This document shows positions 40,166-48,677 of a stretch of 64,000 nucleotides of DNA, in pieces. Source of the stretch: Allochromatium tepidum (GTDB lineage Bacteria; Pseudomonadota; Gammaproteobacteria; Chromatiales; Chromatiaceae); the NCBI RefSeq assembly GCF_018409545.1, contig NZ_AP024563.1:2651001-2715000 (forward strand), read 5' to 3'. Position numbers and translations under genes: made by a program. Position 1 is the stretch's first letter. Every line of letters begins with the position of its first letter. Below the pieces are notes generated by a model, which had not been told where the DNA came from, ran no database searches, and saw nothing but the letters and a program-made list of their open reading frames with translations.

Positions 40166-40309
40166 TTACAGCCAGGGGCGCCACAGCCACGCCAGGATGT
40201 GAGCAATGATCACGATCCCAAAAAACATGGTCATGCTCTGGGTGAAGATGCCGTGGAATTCCTTAGCCTCGTCTTCGGTCAGCCCGGTCATGCTCTTCTG
40301 ATCAGCCAT
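40166..40309 (-). CDS. pufB3: Light-harvesting 1 beta subunit, copy 3
   Basis: LH1 beta polypeptide of 47 residues: [20 protein letters not shown], membrane helix [20 protein letters not shown] with the chlorophyll-ligand His, C-terminal WRPWL. It differs from pufB1 and pufB2 at a few N-terminal and helix positions. Paired with pufA3 downstream; a strong inverted repeat lies just upstream. Confidence 0.95.
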
Positions 40310-40372
40310 TGAATTATCCTCACTTTGAATCAAGTTGGGCCTAATCGGCCGTTACCGCGAATGTCCCCGCGG

Positions 40373-40438
40373 CCGGGGATCGGTTGGCAAGTCCTGAGGA
40401 TCCGCCTCCTCATCGGAGCGATCCCCGGAGCTTGCCGG
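40373..40438. repeat. Nested stem-loop between pufA2 and pufB3
   Basis: Perfect 10-bp arms CCGGGGATCG (40373-40382) and CGATCCCCGG (40429-40438) enclose a further TGAGGA/TCCTCA stem. It lies between the pufA2 stop and the pufB3 start. Intercistronic hairpins in puf operons are known to shield upstream light-harvesting mRNA from decay; that role is inferred here. Confidence 0.6.
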
Positions 40439-40453
40439 TGCCCAAATCGGGAC

Positions 40454-40588
40454 TTAGGAGCCGCTCAGCCAGTTGAAGGCTGGGCTGCTGAGCAGGATGA
40501 AGTGGATCAGCAGGCCCAGGACGAACAGGAAGCCGAACAGGGCAACCAGGGTTCTGCGGGGATCGAAAATCTGCCAGATCTTGTGCAT
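40454..40588 (-). CDS. pufA2: Light-harvesting 1 alpha subunit, copy 2
   Basis: Short LH1 alpha of 44 residues: [20 protein letters not shown], helix with the ligand His in [17 protein letters not shown], ending LSGS. It lacks the 20-residue C-terminal tails of pufA1 and pufA3. Found by reading the minus strand between the pufB2 stop and pufB3. The start ATG at 40588 is preceded by GGAGAT. Confidence 0.95.
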
Positions 40589-40671
40589 GTTGATATCTCC
40601 GGTCTCTTACTGGTGGGCGGTGCTTGAGTCACAATCGCCCGTTCGCTCACGAACACTAATACCCTAGGCCA

Positions 40672-40818
40672 TTACAGCCAAGGACGCCACAACCACACGA
40701 GGATGTGTGCAACGACGACGATCCCCGTGAACACGACGAAACTGGATACGAAAATGCCGTGGAATTCCCTTGCCTCATCTTCGGTCAGCCCAGACATCGA
40801 ACGGTTTTCGTTAGCCAT
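40672..40818 (-). CDS. pufB2: Light-harvesting 1 beta subunit, copy 2
   Basis: LH1 beta polypeptide of 48 residues: [20 protein letters not shown], then a helix with [20 protein letters not shown] and the terminal WRPWL; the His in VAHIL is the bacteriochlorophyll ligand. It lies 169 bp after pufC and 83 bp before pufA2. The pufC-pufB2 gap holds no other gene. Confidence 0.95.
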   Translation of the reverse strand: MANENRSMSGLTEDEAREFHGIFVSSFVVFTGIVVVAHILVWLWRPWL

Positions 40819-40987
40819 TGATGATTCCTCGGTCAAACACTTGAATAGCCTCGACGATTCGGTCTCTGGCCATCCGAGACGACCGCGAACTGGACTGCTG
40901 CGAGCCTCGCCGCGGGTCTTACGGTCGGTGCCGAAATCCTTGTCGGGCACCTGGAGCATCCCTGCTCATCGGTTCGATCCTCTGGCC

Positions 40988-42205
40988 TTACAACTGCTGC
41001 GGAGCCGGTGCGGCGTCCTCGACAGGTGCAGCTTCGGCGGCCGGCGCTTCCTCGACGGGAGCAGGCGCCACTTCTTCCGCGGCCGGCGCCTCCTCGGCGG
41101 ACGCGGCTTCAGCCGGTGCGGCCTCCTCGACAGGAGCGGCCGCTACGTCTTCCACTGGAGCCGCTTCGGCGGGGGCGGCGACCTCAGCCTCAGCTGGGGC
41201 GGACGCATACAGGGCCGGGTAGTCCTTAGCCATTTGCGCGCCATAGAGCGGACGGTAAGCACCCTGGTGACAGGTCATACAGCCGACCTTGAAGGGGTCG
41301 CCATAGGGCCCCTTACGCGAGGCGGGCAGCACATCGTTGAGCGGCCAGATGTAGTTCTGGTTGATGTCGCGGACGTGACGGATGGCGTACCAAGCCGTCG
41401 TGCGCTGCGGCGTGCTCTGCTTCCAATCGTAGAAGGCGCGGCTGTTGTGGCAGAAGGTGCAGTTGACGCCGAGCGAGTCGGAGATCTGCATCATCAGGCC
41501 GTAGGTCCACTCGGCCTGCTTGAGCGAGGTCGTGTTGCCCGCCGGCAGCGCCGTCTGACCGATCACCCGGATCTCGTTGGTCTGATCCAGGAACGGCGTG
41601 TAGGGATCGAAAGGCAGCGCCGCATAGGCCACGGTCGAGGACGCATAGTTCTGACCGGTCGGCTTCACGCCCGAGGGCTGATTCGGACCCGGATCCGTGA
41701 CCCACACGTACTTCGGCACCGGGTTGCCACGGTGACAGGTATAGCAGGTCACGCCCGTGCCATTGACCGCCACGTGCTGTTTCCAGTCGCTGTTAGCGGC
41801 CCGAACCATCTCGAACATCCGGCGCGACACCACCTTGGTATAGATGTCGTCGGAAGCCCAGTTGCCCGGGACGTGGCAGTAATTACAGCCTTCCTTCGGC
41901 GACACCCAGGTGGTTACGGCGACCATGGTCCGGGTGAACTCGGCGACGCTCAGATCCTTCAGCACCTGGACGTTTTGGTAGACGTCAGAGACCTTGGGAC
42001 CGCCAGGCGCAGCCGCCGGCAGCGACTCGACCGGCAGGTTCTGCTTGAGGCTGGCTTCAAGCAGACGCGGATTGTAGTTCTGCTCCATGGCCACGCCGCG
42101 ATAGCCTTTTTGTACCACTTCCGGTGGCGGACGCTCGCAGCCGAGCAGCACCACGGAGGCGACGACGGCGACAGCAGGCAGGGTCAGTTGCTTTCCGAGA
42201 TTCAT
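40988..42205 (-). CDS. pufC: Photosynthetic reaction centre tetraheme cytochrome c subunit
   Basis: Periplasmic lipoprotein that re-reduces the photo-oxidised special pair. The 405-residue precursor has a lipoprotein signal (ASVVLLGC, Cys23). Four CxxCH heme sites are visible: CNYCH, CYTCH, CTFCH and CMTCH. After about residue 330 comes a low-complexity Ala/Glu/Pro/Val tail of roughly 75 residues with imperfect EEAPAAE-type repeats, ending in PAPQQL. The start overlaps the pufM stop (ATGA), so the two are translationally coupled. Confidence 0.96.
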
Positions 42206-43179
42206 TGCGTCACCCCCGTAGCCGTGGCATATGGGTCTACAGCGGTCACGACCTCTGGATATGCCGGAGCCACGCCATGCTTGATGGCCCAGAGATACCA
42301 GTTCTCGACGACCGTTCCGGTCAGAAGGATGCCGATACCCGCCGTGATCACGGTCAGGACCGCACACCACCAGGCCCAGCGATGGATGGATTCCATGGAG
42401 GCGTTGAAGCCCATGGTCCAGCGCCAGAAGATGGCGGCACGCTCGGCGGCCGTACCACGATCGGTGATCTGATCGATCTCGCGATCACCCCCGAAGCGGC
42501 TCACCGCCAGGATGGTCGCACCGTGCATGGCGAACAGCAGGGCCGAACCATACAGGAAGGCGATCGAGAGCATGTGGAACGGGTTGTAGTACAGGTTGCC
42601 GTACCGGATCGAGAAAGCCGCCGTCCAGTCCAGGTGCGGGAAGATGCCGAAGGGCACGGCTTCCGCCCAGCTTCCCATCATCACCGGGCGAATGAAGCCC
42701 AGGCTCAGATAGAAGAAGATCGCGGCGGCGAAGGCCCAGGACAGATGCTGGCTCATGCCCAGGGCTTCGGCGCGCTTGTAGGTACGCACCCACCACAGAA
42801 TGATGGACATGGTCAGGAAGAATCCCGCCATCAGCCACCAACCGCCTTCGGACAGGGGCGGAATGCTCAGGCCGTACTGCGGCGCCGGCGGTTCCAGACC
42901 CAGCCAGAAGAAGTGCTTGACGAACTGGATGATGTTCCAGTCCACCGAGGCCAGCATATTGAAGCCGATAATGAAGATGGCTATGAAGCCAAAGATGATC
43001 GACAGCGTGCCGGTGAAGCCGAGATAGATCGGGCCGATCTGCGCGTCACCGATCTTGCCGAGCCAGTACGAGAAGATGGGCCGACCGATGCGCGGCAGGT
43101 GCCCCTTGGGCAACGGCACCCCAGGATAGGCCGGGGCGCGCACCTGCACGGCCGTGAAGATATTTTGATATTCGGGCAT
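42202..43179 (-). CDS. pufM: Photosynthetic reaction centre M subunit
   Basis: Membrane subunit of the type II (quinone-type) reaction centre. The 325-residue protein has five hydrophobic helices and the canonical ligands: [31 protein letters not shown] (special-pair His), LLFAMHG and [11 protein letters not shown] (iron His), plus [17 protein letters not shown] with the iron-binding Glu. The cytoplasmic N-terminus [20 protein letters not shown] is typical of Chromatiaceae. Follows pufL by 16 bp. Confidence 0.98.
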
Positions 43180-43195
43180 TGTAGTCTCCTAGATC

Positions 43196-44032
43196 CTACC
43201 AGAGCGGGAGCTCAAGCCACCAGTTCCACCATTCCGGCCAACCGCGGGTCCAGAAGGGGCCACTGATCACGATACAGACCGCGCTCCAGAACACCGCGCT
43301 CAGGGCCAGGAACAGACCCAGACGATGGATGGCCAGTGCGCCGATGGAGTAGCCCACGATATCGCGGAAGAAGGTGTTCTCGTGCTCGCTGGTCTTGACT
43401 TCTTCGCCCTTCTGCGGGTTCGTCACCGACAGGATCAGCGAGCCGTGCATCGACAGCGCCAGACAGTTGGTGAAGAAGAAGGTGATGGCGAGCATGTGCG
43501 CCGGGTTGTAGTGGAAATGCAGGAACTGATACCCCACATTCGACACCCAGTCCAGATGGCTGAGGATGCCGTAGGGGAAACCATGACCCCAGGCGCCCAT
43601 TAGGATCGGACGCACCACGACGAGCACCAGATAGGCGCCGATCGCGAACGCGAACGCAAACGGAATATGGAAGCCGATACCGAGCTTGCGGCAGATTTCG
43701 ACCTCACGGAGCGCCCAGGAGACGAACGCGCCGATGGCACAGATCGTGATGATCTGCCACAAGCCGCCTTCGGTCAACGGGGCCATTCCCAAACCGTAAC
43801 TCAGATCCGGGGGAGCGATGCTGATCTGCCAGATGTTATAGGTTTGGAGTTCGGCGTTAGGACCGATGGTCGCACCCCACACGATGAGGAGCACGCCCAA
43901 CAATGCAAAGAAGAAGCCTGTGACCCCGAAGAAGCCGACATAGAACGGCCCCACCCAGAAGTCGAATAGGTCTCCCCCTATCAGCGTCCCGCCACGGACG
44001 CGGTATTTTCTCTCAAAACTGAGCATGGCCAT
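43196..44032 (-). CDS. pufL: Photosynthetic reaction centre L subunit
   Basis: Partner of PufM in the reaction centre core. The 278-residue protein starts [20 protein letters not shown] and has five membrane helices. Ligand motifs: [27 protein letters not shown] (special-pair His), NCLALSMHG and [13 protein letters not shown] (iron His), with [14 protein letters not shown] on the quinone side. The C-terminus [15 protein letters not shown] is standard. ATG 44032 is preferred; ATG 44026 is in frame two codons later. A strong hairpin separates it from pufA1. Confidence 0.98.
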
Positions 44033-44090
44033 CGTAATATCCTCTGCTGGGGAGGCACCATCGAGACGGCCGCCTCCTCTGAGCACTGTC

Positions 44091-44139
44091 GGTGGCGGGC
44101 GGGGTTCACCTGGCGGACGAACCCCACTGACCCGCCACC
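44091..44139. repeat. pufA1-pufL intercistronic hairpin
   Basis: Long inverted repeat beginning 16 bp after the pufA1 stop: GGTGGCGGG plus GGGGTTC pairs with GAACCCC plus CCCGCCACC around an 11-base loop, with a small internal asymmetry. In Rhodobacter the hairpin at this position stabilises the pufBA mRNA segment and sets the LH1 to reaction-centre ratio; the location here is equivalent. Confidence 0.75.
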
Positions 44140-44155
44140 CCCGTCAAGGACGCGA

Positions 44156-44350
44156 TTACCGTTGGGGAACGACAGGCGTCACTTGCTGGACCTTGGCGGC
44201 CGGAATGCCGTCTTCGAGCCAGTTGAATTCAGTGGTGCTCAGCAGGATCATGTGGATCGCGAGACCCAGGATGGTCAGGAAGGCGAAGACAGCGATCAGA
44301 ACGCGGCGGGGATCGATCAGCAGCCAGATTTTCCAAAGATCGGGTGACAT
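44156..44350 (-). CDS. pufA1: Light-harvesting 1 alpha subunit, copy 1
   Basis: LH1 alpha of 64 residues: [20 protein letters not shown], single helix with the ligand His in [19 protein letters not shown], then the C-terminal tail [20 protein letters not shown]. The WLEDG region after the helix corresponds to where the calcium-binding site lies in Thermochromatium LH1. Follows pufB1 by 79 bp and precedes the intercistronic hairpin. Confidence 0.96.
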
Positions 44351-44429
44351 CGTCAGTTTCTCCTAGAGTGAATTCGAATGGGTTCGATCAGTCGTCAAGT
44401 GGCCGAAACGGCCTGAACTCGACTCGAAA

Positions 44430-44570
44430 TTACAGCCAGGGGCGCCACAGCCAGGCGAGGATGTGCGCGATGACGACGATGCCGAAGAAGGCCGTCATGC
44501 TCTGCACGAAGATGCCATGGAACTCTTGTGCTTCTTGCTCGGTCAGACCGGTCATGCTGCTGTTAGCCAT
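44430..44570 (-). CDS. pufB1: Light-harvesting 1 beta subunit, copy 1
   Basis: LH1 beta of 46 residues: [20 protein letters not shown], helix [20 protein letters not shown] with the bacteriochlorophyll-ligand His, C-terminal WRPWL. First gene of the puf cluster. The 368-bp gap upstream holds the puf promoter and two 5' leader inverted repeats: GTAGAT/ATCTAC at 44643-44660 and GGATCCC/GGGATCC at 44704-44724. Confidence 0.96.
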
Positions 44571-44873
44571 TGTGTAATCCTCCGAATCTTGGAGATAAGC
44601 CTTGGTTTGTGCCGCACTCAGCCCGTGCGGCCTGGGGGCGCCGTAGATCGCGACATCTACGACCGAGAAGCCACCCGATCACACGGGCTTGTTCTCATCG
44701 ACCGGATCCCGTACCGGGGGATCCGTCAAATCCTGCTCGATCCAGTCCCGGCGTGTGCTTGGAGCGACTTGCCGGGGCTGAAACCTCAATCTCTGAAGCC
44801 TGGCCGCCCTCCGTCTCGATCCTGACCGCTGCGCCTGGTCTTCGGCTCGCTGCCGGGGGGGGCTGGATTCGAG

Positions 44874-44918
44874 GTGTCAGTCTAGCTTGACTGACACGAA
44901 TGTCAATCTACATTTACA
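44874..44918 (-). promoter_or_regulatory. puf promoter with CrtJ/PpsR operator
   Basis: On the minus strand TTGACA (44906-44901) and TAGACT (44884-44879) are spaced 16 bp, a sigma-70-like promoter directed at pufB1. A TGT-N12-ACA palindrome (44901-44918), the CrtJ/PpsR signature, covers the -35 element. A second, perfect 9-bp inverted repeat GTGTCAGTC/GACTGACAC (44874-44897) spans the -10 region. Together they fit redox/light repression of puf. Confidence 0.7.
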
Positions 44919-44938
44919 CCTCAATTGCGCTGGATCAA

Positions 44939-46384
44939 CTAAATCAGTGTCGACTGGGTGGTTTCGACCCGCGCGACCGTCACCCGCTCCTCGCCGGCGG
45001 TGCGTGCGGCACGTTCGGCGGCATCGCGCAGCCGTTTGGCGGCGGAGATGCGCACCAGTACCGGCTGGGACTCGACGATGGCGTCGAAGCGTGCGCGGGC
45101 GTCCTCGTCCCAGGGCAGCTCGCGGTGCATGCGCGCGGGCGTGGCCTCGACCTTATCCAGCTCGGTGCCGAGCGGGATGATGTGGAAGAGCGCGTCGAAC
45201 AGGGCGTTGCAGACTTCCTGCACCAGATAGGTCGCGCCGGCGTAGCCCATGAAGGGTGTGCCTGTGTGGCGGCGGATCACGGTGCCGGGGAAGGAGGCCG
45301 GGATGTAGGTCGCGCGTGCACCCTTCTCGGTCAGATACATGCGCTCGTTGTAGCTGCCGAAGAGGATCAGCGGGGGTTTTTCATGGACGGCGGCGCGGAT
45401 GGCGTCGTTGTCGATCTTGACGCCGGGACGGCGGGCGAAGGCGAAGTTGCAGGGCAGACCCAGTTCGTCTTCGAGGAAATGACGCAGACCGCGGCTGTAG
45501 GTCTCGCCGGCGGAGACGCCGAAGCTGGCGGTGCCGAAGAAGTCCTGCGTCACCGAGCGCCATAGATCCCAGATCGGTTTGATGGTGGTGTGCTTTTCGC
45601 GCTCGATGAAGGGTTCGGGGTCGAGACCGAGGATCTCACCGAGGGCGCGCAGGAATTTGGTGGTGCTGTGCAGTCCGATCGGGGCCTGGAGATAGGGTTT
45701 GTCCAGGGCCTCGCACAGGGTGCGGCCGAACTCGCGATAGAGACAGATGTTGGCGTCGGCGTCGGCGAGCCGGGGCACGTCGTCGAGATGGCTGCCGAGC
45801 GGGAAGCTCAGGTTGACTTCGGCGCCGATGCCTTCGACCAGGCGTCGGATCTCGGCCAGATCCGAGGGCATGTTGAAGGTGCCGTACATGGGGCCGATGA
45901 TATTGACGCGCGGTTTGTCGCCGGCGGCGCGTGGTTTGGGTTTGCTCTTGGCGGCGCCCTTTTTTTGGCCATACTGGGTCCAGAGCCAGTACAGGGCGCG
46001 GTTGGCGCTCTGCCACTGGTCTTCGTCGATGGTGCGCGGCAGGAAGCGCACGATGCCGGTGCCTTCGGGCGTGACGCCGCCGCCGATCATTTCGGCGATC
46101 GAGCCGGTGACGACGACGGACGGCTGTTTGGGGTCGAGGGTCTCGAAGGCGCGGCGCATCGCCTGCTCGGTACCGCTCTGGCCGAGTTCTTCCTCGCCCA
46201 GTCCGGTCACGACGACCGGCAGTTCGTGCGGCGGCAGGCCGTCGGTGTAGTGCAGCACGGCCGTCACGGGCAGGTTTTCGCAGCCCACCGGCCCGTCGAT
46301 GATCACCTGCAAGCCTTTGATGGCGGTGAAGACATAGACGGAGCCCCAGTAACCGCCCGCGCGGTCGAGGTCGTTGATCAGCAT
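44939..46384 (-). CDS. bchZ: Chlorophyllide a reductase subunit Z
   Basis: With BchY it forms the nitrogenase-like catalytic component that reduces ring B of chlorophyllide a on the way to bacteriochlorophyll a. The 481-residue product starts [20 protein letters not shown] and has the cluster-ligand region [34 protein letters not shown] and [29 protein letters not shown] site precedes the ATG. In other purple bacteria it directly follows bchY; here about 3.6 kb of accessory DNA separates them. It leads into puf. Confidence 0.97.
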   Translation of the reverse strand: MLINDLDRAGGYWGSVYVFTAIKGLQVIIDGPVGCENLPVTAVLHYTDGLPPHELPVVVTGLGEEELGQSGTEQAMRRAFETLDPKQPSVVVTGSIAEMIGGGVTPEGTGIVRFLPRTIDEDQWQSANRALYWLWTQYGQKKGAAKSKPKPRAAGDKPRVNIIGPMYGTFNMPSDLAEIRRLVEGIGAEVNLSFPLGSHLDDVPRLADADANICLYREFGRTLCEALDKPYLQAPIGLHSTTKFLRALGEILGLDPEPFIEREKHTTIKPIWDLWRSVTQDFFGTASFGVSAGETYSRGLRHFLEDELGLPCNFAFARRPGVKIDNDAIRAAVHEKPPLILFGSYNERMYLTEKGARATYIPASFPGTVIRRHTGTPFMGYAGATYLVQEVCNALFDALFHIIPLGTELDKVEATPARMHRELPWDEDARARFDAIVESQPVLVRISAAKRLRDAAERAARTAGEERVTVARVETTQSTLI

Positions 46385-46446
46385 TCGGGGATTTCCTCCT
46401 CCAGGGAGTTGAGGGTTGCGCAGGCCTTATAGAAAATTTGTGGAGA

Positions 46447-46944
46447 TCAAGCTTTCCGCTCCTTCGACGGATCGGGGCTGGTCGATACAAACTGCTGCCT
46501 GACGACCTGCCCCCAATATTCGTCCTGATAGATGTCCTCCTGGAAACCGTTTCCGGTAAACTCGCCAACCGTCTTTCGCCAGAATTCAGTGGCATATTCG
46601 GCACCACTGATTTGCTTGATCTCCCAACGGCCTTGGTGCATTTTGAATATCTTGATGGCAAACCGCTTTCCTAGCGCCTGCTTCCTGAAACTTGGAACAA
46701 TATAAAATTCACAGACCTCGAAGCACTGCGCGCCTGATTTTGCTTTCACAGCGGCAAGGCCGATCGGCGATTTTTTCTCATAAAGCAAGTAGCCAAGCAC
46801 GTTTCCGCCAATCTGAGTATCCAGCTCGAACAGACCGTTCTCGTTCGGCTTTTTTTCGGTAATGGCAGAAAATTCTCCTTCGTAGCTCTGACATAAATTC
46901 AAATAAACAGACAAATTACAGCTATCGACCTGGATGATATTCAT
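46447..46944 (-). CDS. GNAT-family N-acetyltransferase
   Basis: Predicted acetyl-CoA-dependent transferase of 165 residues. The GNAT core is recognisable: LFELDTQIGGNVLGYLLYE, then FEVCEFYIVPSFRKQALGKR (motif A, acetyl-CoA loop) and FWRKTVGEFTGNGFQED. ATG 46944 (MNIIQVDSCNLS) is chosen; the frame extends 15 codons upstream. Base composition is AT-rich compared with the bch genes around it. No HTH antitoxin partner is next to it, so a plain acetyltransferase is more likely than a GNAT toxin. First gene of the island on the bchZ side. Confidence 0.8.
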   Translation of the reverse strand: MNIIQVDSCNLSVYLNLCQSYEGEFSAITEKKPNENGLFELDTQIGGNVLGYLLYEKKSPIGLAAVKAKSGAQCFEVCEFYIVPSFRKQALGKRFAIKIFKMHQGRWEIKQISGAEYATEFWRKTVGEFTGNGFQEDIYQDEYWGQVVRQQFVSTSPDPSKERKA

Positions 46945-47010
46945 TTTCCTCCACCCAACACAGGCTGAAGCTTTTTTGCCTTCCAGCACCCTTGATATTC
47001 CCCAATAAAT

Positions 47011-47217
47011 TCAGCGGCGAGCGAAGCGAGTTCGCTGCAATACAGTCTTAGGCACAGGAATTTCGGATGGCGGAGAAACAAATGGATGTCCGGCAGCAAT
47101 CCGCTCAGTTTCCGATTTTTTCAGATCGGCATAAATCGCACGCAAATCATAATTAAACTTAGCGGCATGTGCATCCCGAATAGACCGTACTTCATCGATG
47201 ATTTCATCATTCAACAT
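47011..47217 (-). CDS. Putative antitoxin of the PIN-domain toxin
   Basis: A 68-residue helical protein, MLNDEIIDEVRSIRDAHAAK then FNYDLRAIYADLKKSE, beginning inside the 3' end of the PIN-domain gene. Small proteins of this type follow PIN toxins in many genomes and act as the neutralising partner. It appears intact even though its toxin gene carries an internal stop. The assignment as antitoxin rests on position and size. Confidence 0.7.
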   Translation of the reverse strand: MLNDEIIDEVRSIRDAHAAKFNYDLRAIYADLKKSETERIAAGHPFVSPPSEIPVPKTVLQRTRFARR

Positions 47218-47689
47218 TTTCTTCTCCAAGAAGCTCTTCCGGCGTGCAAATGAACGGCAAAAATAAGCCAATTTGTTCGAGTTGTTCGGCAATGCCTCTT
47301 TGTATCTCAGGGTTCGCAATGTGTCGACAGTTCCATGTCAGCAAATAATCCACACCATTGACTGTGGCAATCGCTATGTGCAACGCATCTTCTGCGGACT
47401 TGGGCGGAATAATACCCCGCTCCACCAACGATTCCGCGATCTGGACCGCTTACTCGGTGATCAAGAGAAGAGGGATATCGCTCAACACAGCCAGCCGTTT
47501 TCCGGCTGCATCCGGATCACCGGCACCACATTCACGCAATACCGATTCAGAAACAAATAATTCGTACTGATTCCGGGTTTCCCACCAAGCAAGAGTAATT
47601 TGCTGATGAACCGCTCCGAGAATGGTCTTGCTTGGGCGAGCCGTCAGGTAGCTGATTACAGAAGTTTCAACGTAGACTCTGCGCTTCAT
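47207..47689 (-). pseudogene. PIN-domain (VapC-like) toxin with in-frame nonsense codon
   Basis: Reading from ATG 47689: MKRRVYVETSVISYLTARPS, then FVSESVLRECGAGDPDAAGK and LLLITE, followed by TAA at 47452-47450, after which the same frame continues AVQIAESLVERGIIPPKSAE, DALHIAIATVNGVDYLL and TWNCRHIANP to a stop at 47207. Acidic PIN residues are in YVETS, VLREC and AEDALHIA. A single G-to-T change (GAA to TAA) would explain the break, since no shift of frame is needed. Intact homologues are RNases that cleave tRNA or mRNA. Here the toxin is probably dead unless the stop is read through or is a sequence error. Confidence 0.85.
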
Positions 47690-47707
47690 GAACCTATGCT
47701 ATATTTT

Positions 47708-48070
<363 letters not shown>

Positions 48071-48116
48071 TCCCCCTGAGACCTCAGGGTCTTTCCCGAT
48101 TGATTCCCCTACCTTG

Positions 48117-48317
48117 CTACAGCCCTAAATTCAGCTCCTTAACGACATCGGCCAAGGATTTTGTTGCGGCTCCCCCTTCAGCTTCCTTTGCGCTTCGAAG
48201 ATCCTGCAAATCCTGGTAATCCTCAAGAGTCCGTGTCAAGGCCTGGAATTCTTCGATAGGAAGAATGACGTATTCATATCTGCCGTTTTTTTCAATATAT
48301 TGCGGGTGTAAATTCAT
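48117..48317 (-). CDS. Phd/YefM-type antitoxin
   Basis: A 66-residue protein: MNLHPQYIEKNGRYEYVILP, then IEEFQALTRTLEDYQDLQDL and a C-terminal helix ending VKELNLGL. The short beta-alpha N-terminus with YVILPIEEFQAL is the Phd/YefM pattern. It begins 3 bp after the RelE-type toxin gene (reverse toxin-antitoxin order) and is presumably co-transcribed with it. Intact. Confidence 0.82.
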   Translation of the reverse strand: MNLHPQYIEKNGRYEYVILPIEEFQALTRTLEDYQDLQDLRSAKEAEGGAATKSLADVVKELNLGL

Positions 48318-48320
48318 AGC

Positions 48321-48569
48321 TCACCTCTTTGCGTAGACATGTTTTCGATGCATGATTCGATACACGACTACTGTTTTTCCATCAACCTCGAACAGCACCC
48401 GATAATTACCGACGCGCAAGCGATACTCCGGGGTAAAATTGGTAAGGCGCTTGATGTCGCCAGTCAGCCCAGCATCCATTTCAGCAAGTCTAGCCGTAAT
48501 TCGAGCCGCGTCCTGCTTTTGCAGCCCTTGCAAATCCTTGACGGCTTGTGGCTTGAGTTCGACTTTCAT
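48321..48569 (-). CDS. RelE/ParE superfamily toxin
   Basis: An 82-residue cytotoxin-like protein: [20 protein letters not shown], then MDAGLTGDIKRLTNFTPEYR and LRVGNYRVLFEVDGKTVVVY, ending RIMHRKHVYAKR. The YRLRVGNYRVLFEV strand pair and the C-terminal His/Arg/Tyr residues are characteristic of RelE-type mRNA interferases. It forms an intact pair with the Phd-type gene 3 bp downstream. Its 5' region was duplicated onto the neighbouring DUF2442 gene. Confidence 0.88.
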   Translation of the reverse strand: MKVELKPQAVKDLQGLQKQDAARITARLAEMDAGLTGDIKRLTNFTPEYRLRVGNYRVLFEVDGKTVVVYRIMHRKHVYAKR

Positions 48570-48623
48570 CTCAGCCTGCGCGGGATGTGGTAAAAAAGGA
48601 AAAACGTGGTCTGTCGCAGTTTA
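48534..48623. repeat. 90-bp direct repeat, copy 2 (relE start)
   Basis: Donor-like copy of 47981-48070, covering the relE start, 12 codons and the upstream region. The reading frame continues naturally into RelE here, which marks this as the original location. Confidence 0.85.
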
Positions 48624-48677
48624 TTCGCGGTCATCGGGTTTCCTCGTAGCGGGTGGCTGTGACGATCCAGTGTGCGC

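Noticed and set aside
46447..46944. GNAT gene as a toxin of a TacT-type module
   Set aside because: No ribbon-helix-helix or HTH antitoxin gene is adjacent, and the protein reads as an ordinary GNAT.
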